A DNA stretch of 64,000 nucleotides, from positions 4,771 to 68,770 of the forward strand of contig NZ_JBOHGB010000019.1 of assembly GCF_050699935.1 (NCBI RefSeq), given 5' to 3'. The notes under the pieces were generated by a model that worked only from the letters and a program-made list of their open reading frames with translations, searched no databases and was not told the origin of the DNA. How positions within the stretch are numbered: position 1 is the stretch's first letter; the number at the start of each line of letters is the position of its first letter. Below are positions 1 to 7,443 of the stretch, piece after piece. A program made the position numbers and the translations under genes. The stretch comes from Actinophytocola sp050699935 (GTDB lineage: Bacteria > Actinomycetota > Actinomycetes > Mycobacteriales > Pseudonocardiaceae).

Positions 1-112
1 CGTCGGTGAGTGAGCCGGGCCGGAGCCCGTTCGAGCGCAGGATCGGCGACGCCAGCAGGTACGCCCCGAAGCTCGCGACCAGCCCGGCGGCGAACGTGGC
101 CGCGCCGAGCAC
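1..112 (-). other. Partial membrane-protein gene at the window edge
   Basis: Read on the minus strand, this stretch encodes a hydrophobic segment rich in Ala, Gly, Leu and Val (GAATFAAGLVASFGAYLLAS) followed by a polar turn, which looks like one membrane helix of a transporter. A GTG at 112-110 could be the start, but no ribosome binding site is visible, and the frame stays open further upstream into the LuxR remnant. The gene runs off the left end, so its family cannot be named. A major-facilitator-type transporter is only a guess. Confidence 0.3.
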
Positions 113-118
113 GCCCGG

Positions 119-355
119 CTGCGCCCCCGCCCGGCCGCGCCGGAGCTGGCCGCGCTGACCCCGCGCGAGACCGACGTGCTGCGGCTGATCGCCGAAGGCC
201 TGTCCAACACCGAGATCGCGGCCCGGCTCGTCGTGGGGGAGGAGACCGTGAAGACCCACGTGAGCCGGGTGCTGCGCAAGCTCGGCCTGCGCGACCGGGC
301 CCAGGCGGCGGTGTGCGCCTACGAGTCCGGGCTCGTCGTGCCCCGCACCGGCTGA
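119..355 (+). pseudogene. LuxR-family response regulator, DNA-binding domain only
   Basis: The frame encodes a typical LuxR/GerE helix-turn-helix of about 65 residues: LTPRETDVLRLIAEGLSN, then TEIAARL, ETVKTHVSRVLRKLGL and a closing arginine-rich helix. Family members of the NarL type carry a receiver domain of about 120 residues in front of such a domain. Here there is only a short linker, no start codon, and a stop in this frame at 11-13. Upstream DNA instead carries a membrane-protein fragment on the other strand. The gene was therefore probably cut by a deletion or rearrangement; an assembly join is the alternative. A weak hairpin (377-383 pairing with 434-440) follows the stop. Confidence 0.7.
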
Positions 356-647
356 CGTCGTGCTGGACGACGGGTCGGATGACGGGTCCGGGAGGCCAGA
401 CCGGCCACCAAGCCGTGGGTCTCGCCGGGCCCGGTCATCCGACTCGCCGCGAGCGGTGAGTCCGGGGTCGGCCGGCGGCCCGACGACGCGGTCACGACCC
501 CCAAGCCGTGCGACGACTGTCGAGGAGCTGTCGGCGTCCCCGGACGCGCTGTCCGTGGCATCGCCGCGCGGGGTATGCGTTCTGCGGTTCGAACATCGGG
601 GAGCACCTCCCTCGAGGTGTCGTGGTTGCTCGTAAGGGAAGACGCCG

Positions 648-1673
648 TCACCGGGCGGGTGGTTCCGGACGATCTTCCTTGCGTGGCACGGGAACCAGCG
701 TCGCCCACGACCGCTGCTCGGGGATGCCGTGCTCCACCCAGCCGGCCGGCCAGCGGCGATGGGGCTCGCGGTCGGTGCGGGTCCGCGCGCCCGCGAGGGT
801 CGCCCTCGTCTGCGTCCCGAAGTCGACCTCGCCCTCGAAACTGGCGCCACGGAAGGGTTTTCCCTCGTCGCCGAGGCTCGCTCGGCGGAAGTCGGCCAGG
901 CCGAGGAAGCGCGCGTCGCGGAAGTCCGCCGCCCGCTCGACGGTCGTGCCGCGGAAGGTCGCCGGACCGACGAACGTCGTGCCCGCGAACCGGGCCGTGC
1001 GCACGACGCAGTGGGTCAGCACGAGCCTGGCGAGCGTCGCGCCGGACAGGTTGACGTCGATGTCCGGCCAGAAGGTCGGCGACGGGTCGCCGGGACCGGG
1101 CCGCAGGTGTTTCGCGAGCAGCTCCATCGCCGCTGCCCGGACCTCGCCCTCCTCGCCGGAACCGCCGCCGCGGCCGCGCAGCCGTGGCGGGGTGGACGGC
1201 GGCGCGGTGGGCGGCCTCGCCGGCATCCGCAGGTACGCGCAGACGAGGTCGACGATCGTCTGCCGGTGCGCGGGGTTCTCCTGCGCGAGGCGTTCCAGGG
1301 CGAAGAGCCCCGCGAGCCGGACCGGTGCCTTGTCGCTGCCGAGCTGGTCGGCGGCCTTGCCGTACAGCTCGGTGAGCCGGCGCTCGGTCGCGTCGTGGTC
1401 CTTCTGCTTGACGTCCAGCTCGGTGACCCGCTGCCGGCGCGCGGTCAACAGCAGCGCGGCCGCGCCGCCGGTGCCGACGACGATGGTCGCCGCGGTGCGG
1501 ATGACGTCGAGGCGGGCCGAGTCGGCCGCGTCGCCGGTGCCGAACAGCGACCACAGCACGACGACCATGACAGCGGCGGTGAGGAGCAGCCCCGCTGCCC
1601 AGAGTGCGATGGTCGTGGTGGAGAGGACGTGATGCTCCTCGACGCCACCACGACGTCTTCGCTTCTTGACCAT
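648..1673 (-). CDS. Membrane-anchored pentapeptide-repeat protein
   Basis: About 341 residues. The N-terminus has a basic start (MVKKRRRR), then two hydrophobic segments separated by a short charged loop. A cytoplasmic helical region follows (KQKDHDATERRLTELYGKAA). The C-terminal third contains pentapeptide repeats of the A(D/N)(L/F)xx type, for example FRGTT, ADFRDARFLGLADFRRA and FRGASF, which fold as a right-handed beta helix. This architecture is common and uncharacterised in actinomycetes. The start at 1673 is preferred over one 18 bases upstream because it gives the usual basic N-terminus; this is not certain. Nothing nearby indicates the role. Confidence 0.75.
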   Translation of the reverse strand: MVKKRRRRGGVEEHHVLSTTTIALWAAGLLLTAAVMVVVLWSLFGTGDAADSARLDVIRTAATIVVGTGGAAALLLTARRQRVTELDVKQKDHDATERRLTELYGKAADQLGSDKAPVRLAGLFALERLAQENPAHRQTIVDLVCAYLRMPARPPTAPPSTPPRLRGRGGGSGEEGEVRAAAMELLAKHLRPGPGDPSPTFWPDIDVNLSGATLARLVLTHCVVRTARFAGTTFVGPATFRGTTVERAADFRDARFLGLADFRRASLGDEGKPFRGASFEGEVDFGTQTRATLAGARTRTDREPHRRWPAGWVEHGIPEQRSWATLVPVPRKEDRPEPPAR

Positions 1674-1818
1674 GTCGACGGCCCAAACCACGAGATGCGG
1701 TAATCGAATGGTAGCGGAAAGCGACGATCGCCCGCCGGGGCGTTGACCGCCGGTTGCTCGCGATCGGTACTGTGTCCGCCTGCCCTCAGGAGATCACCGG
1801 ATCGACGCGGGAGCACGC

Positions 1819-2304
1819 ATGCTCGGTTTGTTGCGCAGGATCTTCAGGACCGGACGGGTGGCCGAGCGCGATCCGGGGCGGCCCGGGTACGGCCACCTCG
1901 CGGTGGCCGCCGAGTTCTCCGGCTCGGTGCAGGTCCGGCACGTCAACGCGGGCTCCTGCAACGGTTGTGAGGTGGAGGTGGGCTCCGCGTTCGGACCCGT
2001 CCACGACGCGGAGCGCTACGGCGCGAGGCTCGTCGCCTCGCCGCGGCATGCGGATGCCCTGCTGGTGACCGGTCCCGTCACCCGCAACATGGCCGAGCCC
2101 CTGCGCCGCGCCCACGAGGCGGTCCCCGGGCCGAAGGCCGTGATCGCGGTCGGGGATTGCGCGCGCAACTGCGGCGTGTTCGCCGACGCCTACGGGGTCA
2201 CCGGCGCCGTGCGTGACGTCGTGCCGGTGGACCTGGAGATCGAGGGCTGCCCGCCCCGGCCCGAGGCCATCACCGAGGGCCTGCGAAGGCTGACCGGGCG
2301 ATGA
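1819..2304 (+). CDS. HyfI/NuoB-like [4Fe-4S] small subunit of an Ehr-like complex
   Basis: 161 residues, related to the small subunit of group 4 [NiFe] hydrogenases and to NuoB of complex I. This subunit carries the N2-type [4Fe-4S] cluster at the junction of the peripheral and membrane arms. The cluster ligands appear intact: SCNGCEVEV supplies two cysteines, GDCARNCGVF the third and EGCPPRP the fourth. The CNGC spelling is closer to Hyf/Ech hydrogenases than to NuoB, which has paired cysteines. It is the first gene of a six-gene operon; its stop overlaps the next start (ATGA at 2301). A possible promoter with TTGACC lies near 1743. Heading the operon with the HyfI-type gene is unusual, because it lies at the end in hyf operons. 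Confidence 0.85.
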   Translation: MLGLLRRIFRTGRVAERDPGRPGYGHLAVAAEFSGSVQVRHVNAGSCNGCEVEVGSAFGPVHDAERYGARLVASPRHADALLVTGPVTRNMAEPLRRAHEAVPGPKAVIAVGDCARNCGVFADAYGVTGAVRDVVPVDLEIEGCPPRPEAITEGLRRLTGR

Positions 2305-4250
2305 ACTCGGTAGTGTCGCTGGCCGCCACCTTCCTTGCCGTCGCGGCGATCTCCGGGGTGCTCGCCGCGCTCGCGGGGTCGCTGCCGGACTACGTGCTCA
2401 GGCCGGAACTCCGCGCTGCGGTCTCCGGATTCGGCACCGCGGTCACCGGCCTGGCCGGTGTCGTCGCGGGGATCGCGGCCATGACCGGCGAGCCCTACGA
2501 CGCGTCCGTGCCGGGGCTGCTGCCGCTGTCCGGTCTCACGATCGAGCTGGACGCGCTGTCCGGGCCGTTCCTCACGGCGGTCGGCGCGGTCGCCGTCGCG
2601 GCCGGGGTCTACGCGGTCGGCAGTGACATCGGGCCTGACGGCGGGCACGCGGGATCCCGGGTGGCACAGGCGATCGTGCCACTGTTCGTGGTGGCGATGC
2701 TGCTGGTGCCCGCGGCCGGCGGGGTCGGCACGTTCCTCCTCTGCTGGGAGCTCGTCGCGGTCACCTCGCTGGTGCTGGTCCTCGTCGAGCACCGGCGCGA
2801 TCCCGAGGTGGCGGTCGCCGGCCGGTGGTACGCGGCCATGTCCCAGCTCGGTTTCCTCGCCGTCCTCAGTGGACTGCTCATGCTCGCCGGACCGGCCGGT
2901 GACTCCTTCGCCGCGCTGCGCGACGCCGAGCCGTCCGGCGCGGTGCGCGGGGTCGCGTTCCTGCTGACGCTCGCCGGATTCGCGTCCGCCGCGGGGATCG
3001 TGCCGCTGCACGTCTGGCTGCCGCGGGCCCACACCGAGGCGCCGGGCCACGTGTCCGCGCTGATGTCCGCGGCCATGGTGACGCTGGGCGGCTACGGGAT
3101 CGTCCGGGTCGGGTTCGACCTGCTCGGCGGCGGCCCGCGCTGGTGGTGGCTCGCGGTGGTCGGGCTCGGTGTGTTGTCGGCGGTCGCCGGGCTGCTGCGA
3201 GCGGCCGCGAGCACCGACCTGAAGCGGCTGCTCTCCCGTACGACGATCGGGAACCTGGGCCTGGTGCTCGTCGGCGTCGGCGCGGCCGGTCTCTTCGCGG
3301 CCGCCGGCGACCGCGTGGCGGCCGGGCTGGCGCTGACCGCCGCGCTGCTGCACGTCCTCGGCCACGCCGCGGTCACGAGCACGCTGTTCCTCGCCGCCGG
3401 GTCGGTGGTGCGCGCGACCGGTGCCCGCGAGCTCGACACGCTCGGCGGGCTGCGCCGCAAGATGCCGGCGACCACGGCCGCGTTCGGGCTGGGTGCGCTC
3501 GCCGCGTCGGCCCTGCCGCCCGGCACCGCGTTCGTGTCGGTGTGGTTGCTGCTGCAGGCGTTGGTCCACGCGCCGCAGGACGGCGGGATGTCCGTCGGCA
3601 TGGCCGTGCCGGTCGCGCTGGCCGCGGTGGCGCTGTCCGTCGGGCTCGCGGTGGCCGCGTTCGGCCGGGCGTTCGGCATCGGGTTCCTCGCCAGGCCGCG
3701 CAGCGCGGCGGCCGAGCAGGCGAGCGAGAGCCCGCCGGCCGTCCTCGCCGGGCTCGGGCTCGGCGGGGCGGCGTGCCTGGTGCTCGCGCTCGCGCCGACG
3801 CTCGTGCTGCCCGCGCTCGGCACCGCGAGCGGGAGCGTGCTGGGCGGAGCCGACCAAGCCGGGGACCCGGTGGTGACCGGCGTGATCACCGTGCGCCTGG
3901 CCGGGCTGGCCGGCACGCTGTCGCCGCTGATCGTCGCCGTCGCACTGGCGGCCGCGCTCGCGCTGGCGATCGGCGCCGCGAGGTTGCTCGCCCGCCGCTC
4001 GGCCGCGCGCCGTGCGGTGTCCACATGGGACGGTGGGGCTGGTCCGGCGCCGCGCCGGGCCACGACGTTCGCCGTGCCGGGGTACGTCTCCGCGCGGACC
4101 GAGGGGCGCGTCTACCGCCCCGCGCTCGCGGCGCTCGACGCGTGGGGCCGGGCCGGGCGCCTGCTCGCCACCGGCAGCGTGCACCGCTACGTCGGCTACG
4201 GATTCTTCGCGGTCTGCGGGCTGCTCCTACTTCTGGCGGTGACACGGTGA
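2301..4250 (+). CDS. HyfB/NuoL-like proton-translocating membrane subunit
   Basis: 649 residues with at least a dozen predicted membrane helices, in the antiporter family shared by NuoL/M/N, MrpA/D and HyfB. Signature segments are PLHVWLPRAHTEAPGHVSAL, with the conserved histidines and the loop before the discontinuous helix, and STDLKRLLSRTTIGNLGLV with the channel lysine. HyfB of hydrogenase-4 has the same wording, so this is a HyfB-type rather than NuoL-type subunit. Its role would be to couple electron transfer in the complex to ion movement across the membrane. It overlaps its neighbours by 4 bases on both sides. Confidence 0.88.
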   Translation: MNSVVSLAATFLAVAAISGVLAALAGSLPDYVLRPELRAAVSGFGTAVTGLAGVVAGIAAMTGEPYDASVPGLLPLSGLTIELDALSGPFLTAVGAVAVAAGVYAVGSDIGPDGGHAGSRVAQAIVPLFVVAMLLVPAAGGVGTFLLCWELVAVTSLVLVLVEHRRDPEVAVAGRWYAAMSQLGFLAVLSGLLMLAGPAGDSFAALRDAEPSGAVRGVAFLLTLAGFASAAGIVPLHVWLPRAHTEAPGHVSALMSAAMVTLGGYGIVRVGFDLLGGGPRWWWLAVVGLGVLSAVAGLLRAAASTDLKRLLSRTTIGNLGLVLVGVGAAGLFAAAGDRVAAGLALTAALLHVLGHAAVTSTLFLAAGSVVRATGARELDTLGGLRRKMPATTAAFGLGALAASALPPGTAFVSVWLLLQALVHAPQDGGMSVGMAVPVALAAVALSVGLAVAAFGRAFGIGFLARPRSAAAEQASESPPAVLAGLGLGGAACLVLALAPTLVLPALGTASGSVLGGADQAGDPVVTGVITVRLAGLAGTLSPLIVAVALAAALALAIGAARLLARRSAARRAVSTWDGGAGPAPRRATTFAVPGYVSARTEGRVYRPALAALDAWGRAGRLLATGSVHRYVGYGFFAVCGLLLLLAVTR

Positions 4251-5206
4251 GTGCTCTCGGGGTGATCGCGGGGATCACGCAGCCGGTGCTGATCGTCGCC
4301 GGCTCGCCGCTGCTGGTCGGCGTGCTCGGCAAGGTCCGCGCGCGGCTCGAGGGCCGGGTCGGCGCCGGGATCTGGCAGCCGTACCGGGACCTGCGCAAGC
4401 TGTTCGGCAAGGAGCCGGTCGACCCGGGCGGCACGAGCGAGGTGTTCCGCACGGCGCCGCTGCTGCTGCTCGCCACCACGGTCGTGGTCGCCGTCGTGGC
4501 GCCGTTCGTCGCGGCCGAGTCGGCCGTGGGCGCGGCGGCGGACCTGTTCGCGGTCGTCGCGCTGCTGGCGCTCGGCGCGGTCGCGCTGGTGCTCGGCGGG
4601 CTGGACACCGGCACCGGGTTCGGCGGGCTGGGGGCGGGTCGGCGGCTGACGATCCTCGCGCTGGCCGAGCCGACGCTGCTCGTCGCGGTCCTGGCGCTGG
4701 CCACGCGTGCGGGCTCCACGAACCTCGGCGAGATCGTGTCCGCCACGCTCGACGACCCAATGCGGGTGATCTCGCCCGGCAGCCTGCTCGCCGCCGCCGC
4801 GCTCGTCGTCGCGATCGTCGCGGAGACCGGGCGGCGGCCGGTGGACGACCCGGCCACGGGCGAGGAGGCGACGATGATCCACGGCGCCACCGAGCTCGAC
4901 TACGCCGGCCCGGACCTCGCGCTCGTCCGGCTGGCGTCCGCGATGCGGCTGACCGTCCTGCTCGGCCTGCTCGCGAACCTGTTCGTGCCGTGGGGGATCG
5001 CGACCAGTGACGCGGGCGGGGCGGATGCCGGGACGGTGCTCGTCGGGGTGGCGGCGCTCGTGGTCAAGGTCGGCGTGCTCGGCGTGCTGGTGGCGGTCGC
5101 CGAGGTGTTCGTGGCCCGGCTGCGGCTGGTCCGGGTGCCGGAGCTGCTGGCCGGCTCGTTCGTGCTCGCCCTGCTGGCCGTCTCCGCCTCGTTCTTCCTG
5201 GCCTGA
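4247..5206 (+). CDS. HyfC/NuoH-like membrane subunit
   Basis: 319 residues, starting at a GTG that overlaps the stop of the HyfB-like gene (GTGA). It belongs to the NuoH/HyfC family, which anchors the peripheral arm to the membrane arm. Characteristic segments are WQPYRDLRKLFGKEPV, AETGRRPVDDPATGEEATMI, with the conserved glutamates facing the cavity, and ELDYAGPDLALVRLASAMRL. Eight or so hydrophobic helices can be picked out. After its stop the operon is interrupted by a 130-base spacer holding the shared intergenic element, the only gap in an otherwise overlapping operon. Confidence 0.87.
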   Translation: MSALGVIAGITQPVLIVAGSPLLVGVLGKVRARLEGRVGAGIWQPYRDLRKLFGKEPVDPGGTSEVFRTAPLLLLATTVVVAVVAPFVAAESAVGAAADLFAVVALLALGAVALVLGGLDTGTGFGGLGAGRRLTILALAEPTLLVAVLALATRAGSTNLGEIVSATLDDPMRVISPGSLLAAAALVVAIVAETGRRPVDDPATGEEATMIHGATELDYAGPDLALVRLASAMRLTVLLGLLANLFVPWGIATSDAGGADAGTVLVGVAALVVKVGVLGVLVAVAEVFVARLRLVRVPELLAGSFVLALLAVSASFFLA

Positions 5207-5222
5207 GGGGAATGACATGAAA

Positions 5223-5314
5223 CCGCACCTAAGGGGAACGGGACGCAACCCAGCCACAAGTACGTGCTCAACCGGAAGGCACCAACCCAAGGCGACCACA
5301 GCAGTTAATTCCGG
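5223..5314 (+). repeat. Shared intergenic element, copy 1 (between HyfC-like and HyfE-like genes)
   Basis: This 92-base core is 74/92 identical, without gaps, to 48727-48818; the first 42 bases match at 39 positions. The spelling GGAATGAC followed by ATG or GTG sits just upstream of both cores, and GAGGCGGGACAG just downstream. A Shine-Dalgarno-like GAGGGGA (5205-5211) precedes an ATG at 5217 whose frame is open for 41 codons and stops at 5340-5342, overlapping the GTG start of the next gene (GTGA). The codons of that frame are rich in A at the third position, unlike host genes, and most differences between copies change the residue. A possible stem pairs 5264-5269 with 5277-5282. Its loop CCGGA can pair with TTCCGG at 5309-5314. 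Confidence 0.8.
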
Positions 5315-5338
5315 AGAGGCGGAACGGGAGGCGGGACA

Positions 5339-5998
5339 GTGACCGACTCGCTGTACACGCAGCTGCTCTACCTGGCCTGCGGCGCCCTGCTGCTGACCGC
5401 GGCGCTCGCGCTGTGGCGCCACCGGCTCGCCGTGGTGGTCCGGGCCTTCGTCCTGCAGGGCGTGGCGCTGGCCGGGCTCGGCGCGGTCCTGGCCGTCTAC
5501 CAGGTGTCCGTCCAGCTGTGGGCGGTGGCCGCCGGGCTGCTGGTGCTGCGCGCGGTCGTGCTGCCCTACCTGATGCGGCGGGCGTCCGCCGGTCCGCCGC
5601 GCCCGGAGCCTGGGCCGCTGGCCGGCGGGGCGGTGTCGCTGCTCGCGGTGGCCGGCCTCACCCTGCTGGCGTTCGTGGTGTCCCGGCCGTTCGTCGAGCG
5701 GGCGCCGTCCCCGGCGAGCGCTGCCATCCCGGTGGGTGTGGCCGTCGTGCTGATCGGCTTCTTCGTGCTGGCCACCCGGCGGGGCGCGCTGCCGCAGCTG
5801 GCGGGACTTCTGTTGATGGACAACGGGATCACCGCCGTCACGCTGCTCACCGGTGCCGGGCTGGGCCTGCTGGTGCAGGTCGGCGTGGCGCTGGACGTGT
5901 TGCTGGTGCTGGTGATCCTGCGCCTGTCCGCCACGCGCACGCGGGAGACCGTCGGCGACATCGATCTCGACGAGCTTCGGGAGTTGCGGGACTCATGA
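5339..5998 (+). CDS. HyfE-like membrane subunit
   Basis: 219 residues, mostly hydrophobic, with six or seven membrane helices. The family is HyfE of hydrogenase-4, a NuoK-like subunit with extra helices. The segment LLMDNGITAVTLLTGAGLGL matches the conserved region of that family, and the C-terminus ends in a charged tail (DIDLDELRELRDS). The GTG start is preceded by the purine-rich GGGAGGCGGGA at 5326-5336, which lies just downstream of the shared element. The start overlaps the stop of the 41-codon frame running through that element, so translation may be coupled to it. Confidence 0.83.
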   Translation: MTDSLYTQLLYLACGALLLTAALALWRHRLAVVVRAFVLQGVALAGLGAVLAVYQVSVQLWAVAAGLLVLRAVVLPYLMRRASAGPPRPEPGPLAGGAVSLLAVAGLTLLAFVVSRPFVERAPSPASAAIPVGVAVVLIGFFVLATRRGALPQLAGLLLMDNGITAVTLLTGAGLGLLVQVGVALDVLLVLVILRLSATRTRETVGDIDLDELRELRDS

Positions 5999-7443
5999 TG
6001 ACCGTGTGGATGTTCGCGCCGCTCGTCGTGCCGCTGCTCGGCGCGATCGCGTACGCCGTGCTCGGCTGGCGGCCGGCGACCGCGTGGGCCGGCGCGGCGA
6101 GTGCCGGCCTGGTGCTGGCCGCCGCGATCGGCGCGGCCGTGGAGGTAGTCGGGGCGGGGGAGCACACCGCGGCGGCCGGCGTGCTGCGGGCGGACGCGCT
6201 GACCGCGTTCCTGCTCGTCGTGGTCGGCGCCGTGGCGCTGCTCGCGACCGCCGCCACGCCCGCCCACCTCGCCGCCGAGGTCGAGGCCGGTCGCGCCACC
6301 GAGCGGACCGCGCGCTGGCACTGCGCGGCCGTCCAGCTGTTCCTCGCATCGGCCGTGCTGGCCGTGCTCGCCGCGGACCTCGGCCTGCTGTGGGTGGCGA
6401 TCGAGGCCGCCGTCCTCGTCACCGGGTTCCTCGTCGGGCAGGGAGCCGGGCGGGCGGGTGCCGAGGCGGCCTGGAAGCTCGTCGTGATCTGCTCGGCCGG
6501 CCTCGCGCTCGCGTTGCTGGGCATCGTGCTCCTCGACCACGCCGGGTCCGATGTGGACGGTGTGCGGATCGCGGTCGTGCTGCTCGTCGTCGGGTTCGGC
6601 ACGATGGCCGGGCTCGCGCCGCTGCACGCGTGGGTGCCCGACGCGCACGGCCAGGCGCCGGCACCGGTGGCCGCGCTGCTCTCCGGTGTGCTGCTGCCGG
6701 TCGCCGCCTACGCGATGCTGCGGGTCAAGGCGGTCGCCGACGTGGTGCTCGGGCCGACGTTCGGCCGGGTGCTGCTCGCGGCGCTCGCGGTCGTCTCGCT
6801 CCTCGTGGCCGCCTCCCTGCTGCTGGCCCAGCGCGACTACCAGCGGATGCTCGCCTACTCGAGCACGGGCCAGCTCGGCCTCGTCGCGCTCGGCGCGGCC
6901 ATCGGCGGCCCGCTCGCGCTCGCCGCGGCGCTGCTGCACCTGCTCGGGCACGGGCTCGCGAAGGCCGTGCTGTTCCTCGGCGCCGGCCGGATCCGGCAGC
7001 TCACCGGCACGAGCCGGACCGATGGCGTGCGCGGGCTCGCGGCCCGGCACCCGATGCTGGCCGCGGCGGTGGGGGCGGGGGTGCTCGCGCTGCTCGGGCT
7101 GCCGCCGTTCAGCCTGTTCGCGAGCGGGCTCGGCATCGCCCGCGCCGGGTTCGCGGCCGGTCTCGGCTGGCTCGTCGCGATCGCGCTGGTCGGCGTGCTC
7201 GTCATCGCGGTGGCGCTGATCGCCCACACCAGCCGCATGCTGCTCGGCGATCCGCCCGACAGCCCCGGCGCGGCCACCGCGGGCCAGCCGCTGCCCGCGT
7301 CCACCACCGCCACGCTGCTCGGCGGGCTGGTCGTGTGCGCGGCCCTCGGCGTGGCCGCCGAGCCGCTCGCCACCCTGCTGCGGCTGGCCGCGGACACACT
7401 CGTAGGCACACCGGTCACCGGCACGCTTGTGGGGGCACCATGA
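5995..7443 (+). CDS. HyfF/NuoN-like proton-translocating membrane subunit
   Basis: 482 residues, a second antiporter-family subunit of the HyfF/NuoM/NuoN type with roughly 13 helices. Landmarks are LAPLHAWVPDAHGQAPAPV, with the conserved histidine loop, AQRDYQRMLAYSSTGQLGLV with the conserved lysine-equivalent region, and LLHLLGHGLAKAVLFLGAGR. The start overlaps the HyfE-like stop (ATGA at 5995); a second ATG lies directly after it at 5998. With the HyfB-like protein it gives the complex two potential ion channels, fewer than complex I and the same as or fewer than hydrogenase-4, where HyfD is a third. No HyfD homologue is present. Confidence 0.86.
   Translation: MMTVWMFAPLVVPLLGAIAYAVLGWRPATAWAGAASAGLVLAAAIGAAVEVVGAGEHTAAAGVLRADALTAFLLVVVGAVALLATAATPAHLAAEVEAGRATERTARWHCAAVQLFLASAVLAVLAADLGLLWVAIEAAVLVTGFLVGQGAGRAGAEAAWKLVVICSAGLALALLGIVLLDHAGSDVDGVRIAVVLLVVGFGTMAGLAPLHAWVPDAHGQAPAPVAALLSGVLLPVAAYAMLRVKAVADVVLGPTFGRVLLAALAVVSLLVAASLLLAQRDYQRMLAYSSTGQLGLVALGAAIGGPLALAAALLHLLGHGLAKAVLFLGAGRIRQLTGTSRTDGVRGLAARHPMLAAAVGAGVLALLGLPPFSLFASGLGIARAGFAAGLGWLVAIALVGVLVIAVALIAHTSRMLLGDPPDSPGAATAGQPLPASTTATLLGGLVVCAALGVAAEPLATLLRLAADTLVGTPVTGTLVGAP

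Noticed and set aside
2190..4184. Long open frame on the minus strand opposite the HyfB-like gene (664 codons)
   Set aside because: It is a by-product of high GC: the translation is rich in Arg, Gly, His and Gln, has no recognisable fold, and lies exactly opposite a clear membrane protein.
5223..5314. Known riboswitch (c-di-GMP-I, cobalamin, Moco or FMN)
   Set aside because: GGGACGCAA recalls the c-di-GMP-I core, but the flanking GCAAACC and tetraloop hairpin are absent. Cobalamin, Moco and FMN consensus boxes do not fit either.
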